64,000 bases of DNA from Costus lasius. Taxonomy: Eukaryota; Streptophyta; Magnoliopsida; Zingiberales; Costaceae. The translations under genes were made by a program, and so were the position numbers. The number at the start of each line of letters is the position of its first letter. Within the stretch, counting starts at the first letter, position 1. Below are positions 1 to 10,489 of the stretch, piece after piece. Below the pieces are notes generated by a model. It had not been told where the DNA came from. It did no database searches and worked only from the letters and a program-made list of their open reading frames with translations. Where the stretch lies: the NCBI GenBank assembly GCA_027563935.2, contig CM050446.2, forward strand, positions 33,111,501 to 33,175,500, in the 5' to 3' direction.

Positions 1-87
1 GGGCCGTGCCTGGCACGGCCCGATTTCTGGCGGGCCGAGGCGGGCCCGGGCCCGGGCCGGCCCGGGCACGGCCCATGGCCACCTCTA
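1..87. mobile_element. Right end of a hAT-like non-autonomous element, cut by the window edge
   Basis: The first 87 bases are extremely GC-rich and built from GGCCCGG/GGCACGGCC motifs. Bases 1-21 form a perfect inverted repeat (GGGCCGTGCC, T, GGCACGGCCC). The block ends in GGCCACCTCTA, whose reverse complement (TAGAGGTGGCC) is the kind of terminus seen in plant hAT elements with GGCCCG-rich subterminal repeats. Sequence immediately to the right is AT-rich and unrelated. The other end and the 8-bp duplication lie outside the window, so the family call rests on the terminus and motif density only. Confidence 0.5.
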
Positions 88-700
88 CTCATACATCTCA
101 TGACATCTCATGACAATCAATGCATTTTGCATACATCCAATGACAAGGCATGCCCAACTCTTCTTAGGCAAGAACATTGTCTAAGATTTTTATTTAATTA
201 AAGGCAATTAGATTCATGTACTTATGAGTTTTTGACACTTTGATTTGTAATGGCTCTCACAACTATGACCCTCTTAATTGAAACTAACTCGCTTAGCCAA
301 ACTCCTATCATAAGATGTCAAAGATCTATATGTCTATCATGTGTTTTATATTAATTTTAAATTTTAGACTGTGTTTTTTTGGATAAAAAATTATATTTTA
401 TGTCTAGATTCAATATATTTTTCATTCTTTCCTTCTAATTTTTTGTCCAAGAAAATACACTATTAATGTTTCACTTCAATAATGCCACTGCAACCATTAT
501 CCACTCAATCAAACCTAGCCATCTTTGTCATGCCCCCGTAGCAAAACATTGAAGATTAATATAGTGGCATTCTACATCATGCTCCATATCTAAAAAAAAT
601 TACACACTTTTGAACTATATCACGAACAATTTCAAGGAAATAGAATGACTTATAATAATATTTGGAGTTTGCTAATTTAAGACTACAAATAAATGTGAAA
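88..700. other. AT-rich intergenic stretch, nothing recognised
   Basis: No coding segment, tandem array or transposon terminus could be supported here. There are short repeats of the type CTCATGACA near 100-120. It probably belongs to decayed repeats. Confidence 0.4.
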
Positions 701-1274
701 AACATAACTTGACAATTAAAACATGGATTGACCCTAGACTTGCATCCTAGATCAATACTTTGTTATGTGCGGGTCTCACATGGGCCGCTTGAAAATAGAG
801 TTGTTGATGTGAATGAGTGAGAGAAAAAGAAAATAATTTTCTTGAAAAGAGGAAACTTTTCTCTTGAAGCTAGAATTTTCTCAAGGCATTAAGAAGTCAT
901 TCACCATTGTCACGAATATTTTTATAATTGCTTCTATGATATGATTCTATATATCGTATGGTCAGATTTTTGTATTAGTTTCTTTGTTCTTCTTAATTAA
1001 TTTAATTTATGACTTTAAAATGTTTATTTTCCTTATGTTGAATTTCATCATGTTTAATGAAATTCTTAGATGTGATGGAACATTGTATTATTATTTTAGA
1101 GTAGAAAAATTATGGCCGGCTATTGTAGTCTTTTACCCACTTTTCAAAGGGTTTTTCTATGTAAATTTTTTTTTGTCTGGTGATTTATTATTATTTGGCT
1201 TAATTATTTGCATCTATATATATTATTGTGAAATGTTTAGGGATTGTATCAAAAATAAAGAAAAAAAAAACTCA
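700..1274 (+). repeat. Probable 5' LTR of a Ty1/Copia element (left boundary approximate)
   Basis: The right boundary is inferred from its position: AAACTCA ends at 1274, four bases before a primer-binding site that resembles the initiator-methionine tRNA site used by most Copia elements. Sequence upstream is AT-rich with a long T/A-rich 3' half, as in many Copia LTRs. I could not find a convincing TG start or a second LTR, so the left limit is a guess. A 105-codon open frame at 984-1301 is low-complexity and lies across the LTR; I do not treat it as a gene. Confidence 0.45.
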
Positions 1275-1278
1275 ATAA

Positions 1279-1292
1279 TGGTATCAAGGCAG
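1279..1292 (+). promoter_or_regulatory. Copia primer-binding site (initiator Met tRNA type)
   Basis: TGGTATCAAGGCAG closely matches the canonical TGGTATCAGAGC site complementary to the 3' end of initiator tRNA-Met, with a small change at AAG versus GAG. Coding relics of Copia gag follow downstream in the expected order. Confidence 0.6.
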
Positions 1293-1329
1293 GTTTATTA
1301 GTGATATGTGCTAATCATAGGAATTAGAA

Positions 1330-2003
1330 ATGTTGGGAGATCTAAGATGGAAAACTACTTACATTACAAACATTTATTTGATACAATTAGAATAAAAAAT
1401 CTAAAAAAATATTAGATGAGGAGTGAAGCAAATTAATTAGAGAAACTATTAGTTATATTTGACAATGGTTGCAAGATAATATTCTTTTATTATATTGTTA
1501 ATGAAAAAATATTCAAGTTGTGGGAAAAAAAATTAAAAGACTTATATAAGCAAAAACTTGCAGGAAACAAAACTCTCTTAATCATAAATTAGGTAGGTAT
1601 AAAGAATGTGCAAAATTATTGAGCGTTTAAATAACACGAAAGGTATTAACAACTAGTTAACTTCCATGAAGATAGTAATTAAAGATGAACTATATACACT
1701 TTTATTTTTGAGTTTTCTGCTATAGAGTTGGGAGACTTTAGTTGTATCTCTTAGTAATACAATATCAGATGATAAGATATTCAAGAGCTTAGTTACTTTA
1801 AGTCTATTGAAGCATTGGTGACTGAAAATCACGACAAAAGCAAAAGTAGATCTCCTTATCAACATAAGAAATATAAGAGCAAGTCATCTTCTAGAAAAAA
1901 TGTAGAGTGTTATTATTGTCATAAGCAAAGACATATCAAGAAGTATTGTTGGTCATTCAATAAGGCTCAGAAAGGAGAAAATAATGGAAATAAAAAAGGA
2001 TAA
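1330..2003 (+). pseudogene. Copia gag remnant with CCHC zinc knuckle
   Basis: Gag of a Ty1/Copia retrotransposon, which would form the virus-like particle and bind the element RNA. The readable part is 1815-2003, where a Lys/Arg/Ser-rich stretch is followed by a perfect CX2CX4HX4C knuckle (CYYCHKQRHIKKYC), then a basic tail. Upstream, around 1450-1800, fragments in other frames resemble the Copia gag core, but frameshifts and stops break them. The frame is then interrupted at 2006 by a hAT insertion and the Copia sequence resumes at 3825. Identification of the knuckle is secure; the N-terminal part is only suggestive. Confidence 0.75.
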
Positions 2004-2170
2004 AGTCAGGGGTGAGCATAATTCAGTATTTATTGAATTTACTGATCGGTAAATCGGTTCGGTAATTTCGGTTTCAGTTTTCGGTATGGTAATTTTTTTT
2101 TTCTATTATACGGTAATCAGTTTCGGTATCAGTTAACATATTGTCGGTTCAGTAATTTACCAAATTACAG

Positions 2171-2198
<28 letters not shown>
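2171..2198. repeat. (AT)n microsatellite
   Basis: Fourteen uninterrupted AT dinucleotides inside the left part of the hAT element, followed by further AT-rich sequence. Confidence 0.95.
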
Positions 2199-2203
<5 letters not shown>

Positions 2204-2917
2204 TATAAAAATTAAGTTTTTCTTTATTAATTTCTAACTCTAAGTCTTGGGCCTCTCACCATCTCGGCAACCCAACTAGCCCAATTTAATCTCTAACCCA
2301 GATTACCCGTTGGCAATGGCATTCTCTAACCCAGCCCAATTTAAATATCCAAAATCTAAATCCAAACTCAGAAACTCGATTACCCATTGGCACTCTCTAA
2401 CCCTGTAACCCAGGTTCCAAAATTCAAAATCCAAATTCCCAAATCCTAAATTCCAAATCCAAAAATTCCAAATTCCAAACCTAGCTTTAAATTATCATCA
2501 GCGAGTGGTGACTCCTCTCACTGAGTGCCGACTCCTTGCGCCCTAGCCTCACATCCTCGGCTCCTAGTGCTCCAGTGCTCCTAGCTCCTCATCACCATCA
2601 ACCAAGCACCTCACGTCCTCAGCTCATCACTTGCTAGTTGCTACTCAGCTAGTCAACCTACCACCTCGTGTCCTCGGCTACTCACCATCGTGTCTGTGAT
2701 TGCCATTCGCCACAGCAGAACAGAAGCCCACAACTCCAATGGAAGACATTGTGCCCTTGCCCCTTGCTTCCTCAATACAACACTACAGCCAATTCATATG
2801 AAGCCTCAAATGTGAGTTATTTAAATGCTTTTATATTTTTACATTAAATTCTATTTTTACTACATAAATTCTATTTTTTTCTCATATTTATAATTTTATT
2901 TGCATTATAATTTGTAG

Positions 2918-3268
2918 ATGCTAGAAAAAGATATGGAAAATAATAACACATCTCAAGATCCTACACAACAACAGACGACACATACTACTACTCCTACAAA
3001 ACCAATTGCAACTTCTTCAAGAGCAAAAAGATTTCAAAAATCTAATGCAAGATATCATTTTATCAAGCATGTAAATACAGATGGTTTAGTGGTTGGTAAA
3101 TATAAGTACTATGAAAAAGAAATTAGGGCAGATCCAAAAACAAATGGAGCTTCTGGGTTAAGAAATCATATGAAAATATGTAAGAAGCATCCTTATGGTG
3201 TTGGCGAGCAAACAAAACTCAATTTCAAGGTAGATGATGAAAATAATAAATTAGCTTCCTTGAGATGA
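2918..3268 (+). pseudogene. BED zinc-finger exon of a hAT transposase, zinc ligands lost
   Basis: A 116-codon frame. Residues about 45-100 match the BED finger that starts many plant hAT transposases (VGKYKYYEKEIRAD, then the characteristic SGLRNHMKICKKHPY). In the larger relative at 46020 the corresponding motif is CKYC; here it is YKYY, so both N-terminal zinc-binding cysteines have become tyrosine (TGY to TAY, a G-to-A type change). The His and Cys of the second half remain. ATG 2918 lies directly after TTTGTAG, a plausible 3' splice site, and the relative has the same arrangement, suggesting this was exon 2. No DDE domain follows. Not expected to bind zinc or DNA. Confidence 0.8.
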
Positions 3269-3824
3269 GAAAGTTGATGCTTGTCCTCGCAGTATGAATA
3301 GATGAACTTGTATACTAAAACTCGATGGTCGATGCTTGTCCTCACAGCTGTAGCCAATCAACTTTACCAAATTGGGATGAGAAAGTTGCCCAAGAAATAT
3401 AACTTCAGCCTATAGAGTACAGACATAGGTCACATAGCATGCATCCATTATAAATTTATAATCACCAATAAGTAAATTTTAGCAGAAAACACAATATTTT
3501 TGCTCAGAATTTATTTGACTAGATGAAGGAGAATGCATGTAATCCAAGCGATTAAATAGTAAACTAGATGAAGGAGAATGCATGTAATCCAAGTTTCATG
3601 AAACATTTTTTTTTGTGCATTCTTTCAATAGATTAATTGGGTAATATATATTGTAATTGATAAATCGGTAATTTATCGATTTACCGATCGATAATTCGGT
3701 AATTTACCAATCGGTAAATAGCAAGTTCAATATCAATTTCAGTAATGGTATTTTCGGTTTCGGTAAGTCGATAAATCCTTATTCGGTATTCGATAATTCG
3801 GCTTTTACCGAATGCTCAGCCCTA

Positions 3825-4210
3825 GATAAAGAGAGTATTACTGCTTACAATGGACAGTGATATTAGTATTCGAGCAATAAGTGACATTGACAATATATTG
3901 TCAGTTAATGAAAAAGAGAGATAGATCATTGACGTAAGTGCTTTTTTCCATGATGCCGCTTATGTTAATTATTTTTTATCACTATAGCACTATGACTTAG
4001 GTGTTGTCAAAATGGGAAATAAAGATACTACAATTATTAGAAAAAAGAGGATGTCATTATCAAGAATAATCTTCGGCAAAAGATAGTTTTTAAAGATATA
4101 AAATATATTCCTGATTTAAGATTTAGTTTGATCTTACGTAGTATTCCTAATGATAATGCCTTAGTGATTTATCCACAAGTACATGACTTTATCGAAGTAA
4201 TAAAAAGTAT
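3825..4210 (+). pseudogene. Copia protease-region remnant
   Basis: Immediately right of the hAT copy, scattered frames resume the Copia polyprotein. Around 3930-4030 the sequence reads like the pepsin-type protease start (IIDVSAFFHDAAYVNYF, then VVKMGNKD), where functional elements have DSGAS. The active-site triad is therefore destroyed. Near 4080-4125 a KYIPDLRFSL segment resembles the conserved stretch downstream of protease. Several stops and frame changes are present. It continues the element of 1279-2006. Confidence 0.55.
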
Positions 4211-4249
4211 CAATCACACATAAACTGAGTCATCAAGTATCAAATGATC

Positions 4250-5560
4250 ACTATTTTCATAATCTAGGAAAACTAATTCAAATGTTGCAATTAGAAAATT
4301 CCTCAAAAATCATGCTAGAAAGAGAGAGAGAAAGAGAGTCAAACAAGAATAAAGGTTGGAATAATTAGATTGACGAGATTTAGGACTTTAGATTTCACCT
4401 CATTGGATTCCCAGGACAATACTACATGTCTTTAATTGATATAGAATTTAACTTAGTTAACGAAAATCTATTCTAATACACAGATTGTCCTCACTTGGAT
4501 GCTACCAACCCATTATCTAACTAAGTTGATCTCCTATTCTAATGGCTTACCAACTCACCTAGACCCTTTAACTTTTGTGATAGATTATTTCACACCTAGA
4601 AGCATGTAAAAATATTCTCATGTTTTAACCTACAAGTTTGATATAAAAGGTTCTAATCATATAATTCATCTCTCGATCCTTCTTACATCATATAATACAT
4701 GTAATAGATTAGTCAAAAATATTACAAGTGAATAAACTACAAATTAGATCAAATTAATATAAACTAGATTCTAAAATCATGAGAACATCTAGTATCTAAG
4801 TCATAAAAATTCACAACGGGCTATGGTCCTGAACACAAGTTTATACTATGGGATACATTAGAATCCAAGCAGAACATCCAAGATATAAGTAGGAAGGTAA
4901 TTCAACATCGTAAAGTTAAGAAAAGAAGTTTCCCTGAGAAGGTTTGCCACTACCTCTGCCTCAAGTACCATTGTTTCCTTCCCATAAGATCTAGCCGTTG
5001 CTTCCTTCCTTCTAGCCATTGCCATTTTCTCTAGGTATTCCTGGGGTTTTCTCTAATGAATTTTGGGTCCCCTTCCTGGATTTAGGAAGGTCTCTTTTAT
5101 AGATAGGACTTACTAATTTTTGGTCATGAGTAGAGAATGAACAAGTATGACTCTGTATATGCATCATTGTGGAAAAAAGACATGGTCATGTACTTGCCCA
5201 TGGCTCAGATGTGTATCTCTCATAGAGTATAATTAGAAAAGCTGATGATAGAAGCATGACCATGGGTCGAATTATGGGTGAACTATGTATCTTTCTATGT
5301 CTTGCACATACTTGGCGGTGCGATGAAATCACGGTTGTGGAGCTACCCACAAGTTGATTGTGGACTCTTTTGTGGTCTTTGTGATTTCTACATGATCAAA
5401 GCTTCATCATGCCATCACTGTGCTATAATATATAGGTTAATTGTATACTTATAAAGGTGGAAACACGAGTGTGTTCTACATCATGGGTTACCCATGTACC
5501 TCTTTGTGGACTTCATTCAATTGAATTTCAAGGGTTATGCCACTTAATATTGTTTATTCA
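4250..5560 (-). repeat. Probable minus-strand LTR inserted between Copia protease and integrase (limits approximate)
   Basis: This stretch has no Copia coding similarity although Copia relics flank it on both sides, so it is probably an insertion. It has LTR-like features on the minus strand: a TATAAAAGAGA box (complement of 5091-5101) and a downstream CT/GA-rich leader-like part. I found no clean TG...CA ends or target duplication. It may be a solo Gypsy LTR, but other interpretations are possible. Confidence 0.35.
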
Positions 5561-5594
5561 TATGTTTACTTTATATATGCTAAATCAATTTTCA

Positions 5595-6345
5595 TATTTT
5601 GTTACATTTATAGATAATGCATCTAAGAAAATATAGGGGTACACTATGAAAAACTAAAGATTAAGTGTTTAAAATTTTCATGCTTTGGTAGAAAGAGAAA
5701 TATGTAAAAAAAATTAAAACACTACAAATAGTTTTCTTTTTTGTTTATTTGTTTTTTTTTTTTTTGGGGGGGGGGGGTGGTTGATGCGCATCTAATAAGT
5801 TTAAGGAGTATTTGGCTAAACATAGAATTAGACACGAGTTTCTTATTCCATGGACTTCTCAACAAAATAGTATAGCTAAAATGATGAATCATACAATTGT
5901 AGAAAAAAAAATTAGATGCATGTTATTTTCTACTAAATTGTCTAAATTTTTTTGGGGTGAAGCATTAAAAACTATTATTTATTTGATCAATCTATCTCCT
6001 TTTCCCCTTAATTATGTTATATATCAGAAAGTTTAGTCTAGAAAGAAATTTTGTATGCTCACTTATATCTTTTTGGTTTCATTCCTAAAAAAAATAAGTT
6101 AAAACTTGAAGCCAAGACAATTTAGTGTATTTTCCTCGACTATAGTAATGATGAGTTTGGATACAATCAAATAATAGGAAAATATATAGACATGTATGTT
6201 CTAGATAATATCTCAGCTAAGGCAAGTGAACCAGTTTATGAGATTATGCAAGAGTTCCAGGAAAAGCACCGGTCAGATAGCCTTATTGATTATTTTATAG
6301 ATGTAGGTAGTGCACATAAAAGTCAAACACCTTTAGAACCTCAAG
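5595..6345 (+). pseudogene. Copia integrase remnant
   Basis: Integrase of the same Copia element. At 5600-5700 the frame resembles the conserved FVTFIDDASRK-type motif and then FHALVERE; stops occur inside. After a T/G homopolymer, 5800-6036 reads KHRIRHEFLIPWTSQQNSIA, matching the part of the catalytic core around the third acidic residue, but the Asn-Gly-Val-Ala-Glu signature is altered to NSIAK, so the catalytic Glu is gone. At 6060-6200 a further frame gives the LDAK...CIFLGYS-like segment that follows the core in Copia polyproteins. Copia similarity stops at about 6345, where a Harbinger-like terminus begins. Confidence 0.75.
5752..5777. repeat. T14G12 homopolymer junction inside the Copia integrase relic
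   Basis: A run of T (5752-5765) is followed directly by twelve G (5766-5777). It sits where the DNGGE-type integrase motif would be expected. Such a pure T/G junction is prone to polymerase and assembly error. Confidence 0.9.
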
Positions 6346-6486
6346 GGTGTGTTTCCTTGAAGAGAAGGAAAACTGTAAGGAAAGGAGAACTGCAAGGAAA
6401 GGAAACACCTATCATTTTTCTTCTTTTGTATTTTCTTGAGAGGAAAGGAAAACTGGATGGAAAAGTACTGTTGTATTATGTTTAAA

Positions 6487-7668
6487 AATTAGTTTACATT
6501 AATAACTAAATTAAGACTCATTAAATATGATGCTAACCTAATAATAATAAATTTCAAACATATCTGTAAATAGCTTTTTACTAGAAAAACTACCTAAATA
6601 GTAATGAGATGGAGAAAATTGTTCTAATAAGACATATGTGAATAACTAGATTTTCTAGTCTTGATTGCGATGCACGTGAAAGCTACATTCCTTGTACATG
6701 GCACGACTTCATGCATCAAAGCAAGGAATGAAAGAGATGTAGCGTGTGGCATAAATTTGTAATTGATGCATATTGGGCTGCATTGGCTTGTATAATGATT
6801 CATGTATTAAATAGTATCATGCATTAAATAGTTTCTTGGCCATCAAATTTGAGTTTAGCAATCACTACATATGCATTCCAGCAATGAAAACACATATCAA
6901 ATAAATTCCATACATCAAATTTGAGAAAATAGCCTCACACATATATGCATAAAAACAAGTTAACAATCCAACCAACAAGTAAATATAGTCAACAACAAGT
7001 ACATACACCCAACAACTAACATTGTCCAACAACAAAGTATAGTTCATCCAACAACTAACATTGTGCAAGAAGCAAGGAAGCAAAGATGAACTGCTATGTC
7101 TCCATGAAGCATTCAGAGACCTCAGCAATCGACTTCCAAAATCACAGTAGACAATAGCAAACAATTTAAAGAATTTATTAAAGAATGTCTTATTACATGA
7201 ACTTGCCAAAATAGACAACACATATAAACTTGCAATTAAGAGCAACTCTATTCCACATCCAGTCCAACAATAACAATAAGAAAAAAAAACAATGCTAGAG
7301 ATCAAAATCCAACTCCCAAATCCATTCCCTAAACATGGCAAGTGATCAAACAAGGCCAAGGAGATTACAGCCAAACCAAATCTAAAATCCAATATGTACA
7401 TATACAACACAAAGATAAAAACAACTCTTAACACCAACAATTAAATAACTTGGTAATTAGTACAAACATCACTAAAATAGAATGTCAAGCAAAACACCTA
7501 CAAGTAACACCACCAAGGTATCAATATCCAAAACAAGTGATATTGTTTCACCAAATTTAACAAAATATACATAATTGTTAATACAAAACATAAAACAAAG
7601 TTTTCAACACCACATCAACCACTTCGGCAGCATAACATAGTCCCAAATCAATAACAAGTACCATCATA
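6487..7668. other. Non-coding flank of the Harbinger element with a small hairpin
   Basis: AT-rich sequence downstream of the minus-strand Myb/SANT gene. Near 6680-6745 the segments GCTACATTCCTTG and CAAGGAATG...GATGTAGC are inverted and could fold. Between 6950 and 7070 the phrase CAACAACTAACATTG recurs. The 191-codon open frame on the minus strand at 6865-7440 is hydrophobic low-complexity and has no recognisable domain, so I do not call it a gene. Confidence 0.4.
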
Positions 7669-7850
7669 TCATCCACTCATCAATTCATTGAGGACCTCAA
7701 GCCGTACATCTTCTGAAGCTGAGAAAAAAACTTGAGTGTACTCTTTACTTTTAGCAAGTGTGACATAAGCACGCGCAATGCGGTGGCATGGAACTCCAAG
7801 TCTACTTAGTGATGCATCACATTTTGGTAGTGTTTTTCCGTTGTATTTCA
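7669..7850 (-). pseudogene. C-terminal part of the Harbinger Myb/SANT-like gene
   Basis: Sixty codons ending in a stop at 7669. The sequence (LPKCDASLSRLGVPCHRIAR, then SASEDVRLEVLNEL) fits the C-terminal helical region that follows the Myb/SANT domain in the accessory protein of PIF/Harbinger elements. It is separated from its N-terminal part (9303-10152, same strand) by the solo LTR, and the peptide just right of the LTR (KEIYEEL) would run into this one. The apparent Met at the start is probably internal. Confidence 0.55.
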
Positions 7851-8074
7851 TGTCAAATCTAGGCTTATTTTAACACTTTTATACTTATTATAGCCTTATT
7901 TTCTTCATATCTTCGGAATCTTCACTTTTTGGCACTTTTATGAAATTTCAGGTAAAAACACCCTTTTTTTGACATATTTTGAAGATTCGGAGGCCATGGG
8001 ACGATTTCTTGTGTGAAAACGAAGCCGCCCGTCAAATTTGAGCTCATTCGGAGTTTGCCTGAGAATCACGGCCA

Positions 8075-8278
8075 GGTGAACCCATCCCAGTCGCCAGCCA
8101 GCGAAACTCACAGAGAGCATCACGGCGAGGTGAACCCAGCGGGGTTCACCAGAATTCCTTCAGGCCGAAAACAGTCAAGAGGACATCACAGCTAGGTGAA
8201 CCCGACGGGGTTCACCGCGCTTCTTTCAGCCGAACTCACAGAATGAATCACGGCCAGGTGAACCTAGCGGGGTTCACC
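8075..8278. repeat. Palindromic repeats upstream of the LTR promoter
   Basis: Perfect or near-perfect palindromes with arms GGTGAACCC and GGGGTTCACC lie at 8129-8150, 8195-8216 and 8257-8278, with a half copy at 8075. The spacing is 54-66 bp and each copy is preceded by ATCACGGCCAGG-like sequence. They form short hairpins or dyad protein sites in the U3 part of the LTR. Confidence 0.85.
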
Positions 8279-8410
8279 CGTGATTCTGATCCAGGCTGGC
8301 GCACGGATCCGACCTATACTCGGTTTTCCTTCGATTTCTCACCCGTTCGGAGTCCGAATTTGGCAAGTGAGGTGTCTATGGAAAGCTCTTTCAGAGGCGA
8401 ACGCATGGGA

Positions 8411-8419
8411 TATAAAAGG
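8411..8419 (+). promoter_or_regulatory. TATA box of the solo LTR
   Basis: TATAAAAGG lies in the middle of the LTR, downstream of the palindromic repeats and upstream of a leader-like region. It is the only strong TATA box on this strand of the LTR. Confidence 0.6.
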
Positions 8420-9302
8420 CCTAATTTTCTTGCCCTAATTATCGAGTAATCATGCAAGGAAGCGGCACGGACGGAAGAACACGACGACGAGGCGATTTTT
8501 GGAGATTTTCGGAGATTGAGACACAAGATCATCACGATTTCTTCAGGATTCCTTCGGCTCATCGTCTCCTTTCTCTTAGATTCGTTTCCTTGTACTTTTC
8601 CTTTCATTAAAAGAGAGATTTTGAGCGTTTCAATGATGATTGTAGCGTAAACCCTATTTCGGGGCTTGGTTGAAGCCCTTTGATGATTCTGATCGCAAAC
8701 TACTTTGTATCTATTTTTGTTATTTGGAATGAATTGTGAGCATATTCTACTTTGACGTATTTATTTCGTGATTTTACCTTGGCCGAGTATTTTCACGTGT
8801 TAGCCGTTACGATTCATATTTAGAGAAGGATCGTAAAGGTGGAATCTCTTAGTAAAACTTGCAAGACCTCGACACGAGAGTGCTTCATCTTTGCTCGAGG
8901 ATCTCACAGTTTGCCATAGAACTCATTGGGTTCGTCTTAGAACGATCCACCGCGAGAGTAGAAGGTCGGTCTAAGACGAACACCGGGGTGTACACTCGAG
9001 AGAGGGCACCTTGTATCCTAGGGTTAGACTCCTTGTGCAAAACCAATAAACCAAATAATTAATATCTTTCTTGTGTGATTAAGATTATCATTGTGGTGGA
9101 AACCATAGCCCTGATATCTCTCTCATATTTGACCTCTACCGACGTAGTTGCAATTACTTGTTTTCGATTTCTATCTTCAAAACTCAATTTCGATTCGTCT
9201 AGCTATTAGGACTTGGATTTTCTAGTATTCAACCTTGTTCCCTGTGGGATTCGATATCTTTTATATTACTTCGACATAACCGTGCACTTGCGGTACGTGT
9301 CA

Positions 9303-10152
9303 CTTAGCTCTTCATATATTTCTTTGTTCGTGTATTCCTTCTCTACATGTTTAGGATTGAGATGCTTATGCATGAATTCATTATCCTCTCTAATACAGCT
9401 AATAAGGTCCTACAAGTTAGAATTTATCTCCTATTGAGCATTTACTTTTCGCTTTCTGGACTTAGCTGACATTGAATGCTCACTAGTTGCGACCATTGGG
9501 CTTGTTCCAGTAACATCTTCATGGATTGGGTCTTGAGCAGGCATACTACCCATTGCTTCTTCATTTAATGGGTCAACAGCTTGTTCTTCAATGTTTTTGC
9601 CCCAAAGATTCATAAAATCTTTACAAGTCCCAGACATGCTCAAAATGGCGTGATCTTTGGAAAATAACTCTTCCAACTTTGTCATAGTTGTGCATGGGAG
9701 TGCTCCATTTTTTTTTTCATATGAGGATTAACCTATACAAGCAAAATCCAATTAGTATATATACAACAAGGGAACCAAAACAACAAATAAAAGAAATGAT
9801 ATCTTACATACCACGATAAGCTCATCCCAAATGTTGCTTCAGCTTTAAACATCTTTGAAGTGGAACTCCAGGAGATTCCATTCTTATGTTTAAACAACTT
9901 ATGATAAGTATTAAAATTATTTTTCAAAGTCTTGATGCGATTTTTTAGATGATCCTTAGTTAATTATATCTCAAAATTTTCAATATAAACCACTAATATA
10001 TTTTTGTATGCAGTTAATGTAAATGTACCATCAACTTCATATCCTTTGTCTTCTTGCTCAAGCATCGCATCTATAAATATATTATCCATAAGTTCAGTCC
10101 ATTTTACATTGTTACTCTTGGAGCCTTCAGATAAATTTATTTTTTTACTCAT
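9303..10152 (-). pseudogene. Harbinger Myb/SANT-like DNA-binding protein, N-terminal and middle part
   Basis: The accessory protein of PIF/Harbinger elements, which binds the element ends and helps bring in the transposase. The start (ATG 10152) leads to KWTELMDNIFIDAMLEQ and VDGTFTLTAYKNI, the first two helices of the Myb/SANT-like fold; 9927-9733 adds FNTYHKLFKHKNGISW and TSKMFKAEAT, the third part. After that, 9685-9431 is an acidic, Pro/Ser-rich linker, and stops follow at 9431 and just below before REDNEFMHKHLNPKHVEKEY. Introns and at least two in-frame stops break it, and a solo LTR cuts off its C-terminus (7669-7850). Confidence 0.7.
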
Positions 10153-10489
10153 CTTATGTTGAAATGAAAAAAATGTGTTAGCATATTACTGAAAGGAAAA
10201 CAATAAGAAAAGAATCCTAACACGTATTCAATAAATACATAAGAAAAAAATCCTAAAACATATCAGAATTATACATATCCACGTGATATTACCATTCAAA
10301 ATTCAAGAAATACATAAAGTTTCATTCGTTGTACATGCAGTAGTTATATAAATGGCATTCACAATCTACACGCTTTTACATTACATAATCATCCCACATT
10401 GTATTAGCCATAGCATCTCTAAACATAATCTCTTTCCTAGCATCTTCATCTTGTCTCTCCACACTAGAGACATCATTACTTACTATATT

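Larger units (their letters stand above)
2007..3824 (+). mobile_element. hAT element, internally reduced (1.8 kb), with 8-bp target duplication
   Basis: The left end is CAGGGGTGAGCAT and the right end is ATGCTCAGCCCTA, imperfect terminal inverted repeats of the hAT type. Both subterminal regions are dense in CGGTAATTTACC / TCGGTTCGGT motifs. The flanks are GATAAAGT (1999-2006) and GATAAAGA (3825-3832), an 8-bp duplication with one mismatch, the length expected for hAT. The only coding relic is a BED zinc-finger exon (2918-3268); the catalytic domain is absent, so the copy is non-autonomous. The ends and BED exon resemble those of the larger hAT at 44407-49660, which could be a relative of its former helper. 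It is inserted in the Copia gag region. Confidence 0.88.
7851..9302 (+). repeat. Solo LTR of a Ty3/Gypsy element
   Basis: Begins TGTCAAATCTAGG and ends ACGTGTCA, giving TG...CA ends. It has an LTR promoter (TATAAAAGG at 8411-8419), a set of palindromic repeats upstream of the promoter, and near its end the phrases CCCTGTGGGATTCGAT and GTGCACTTGCGGTACG, which are typical of the 3' end of large plant Gypsy LTRs. There is no internal domain or second copy. It interrupts the minus-strand Myb/SANT gene. The flanking pentamers (TTTCA and CTTAG) do not match, so either an end is misplaced or the duplication has decayed. Confidence 0.75.

Noticed and set aside
984..1301. 105-codon hydrophobic frame
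   Set aside because: AT-rich low-complexity sequence across a probable Copia LTR and primer site; no family resemblance.
6865..7440. 191-codon minus-strand frame
   Set aside because: Hydrophobic low-complexity translation of CAACAA-rich DNA; lies in the Harbinger non-coding flank and matches no known domain.
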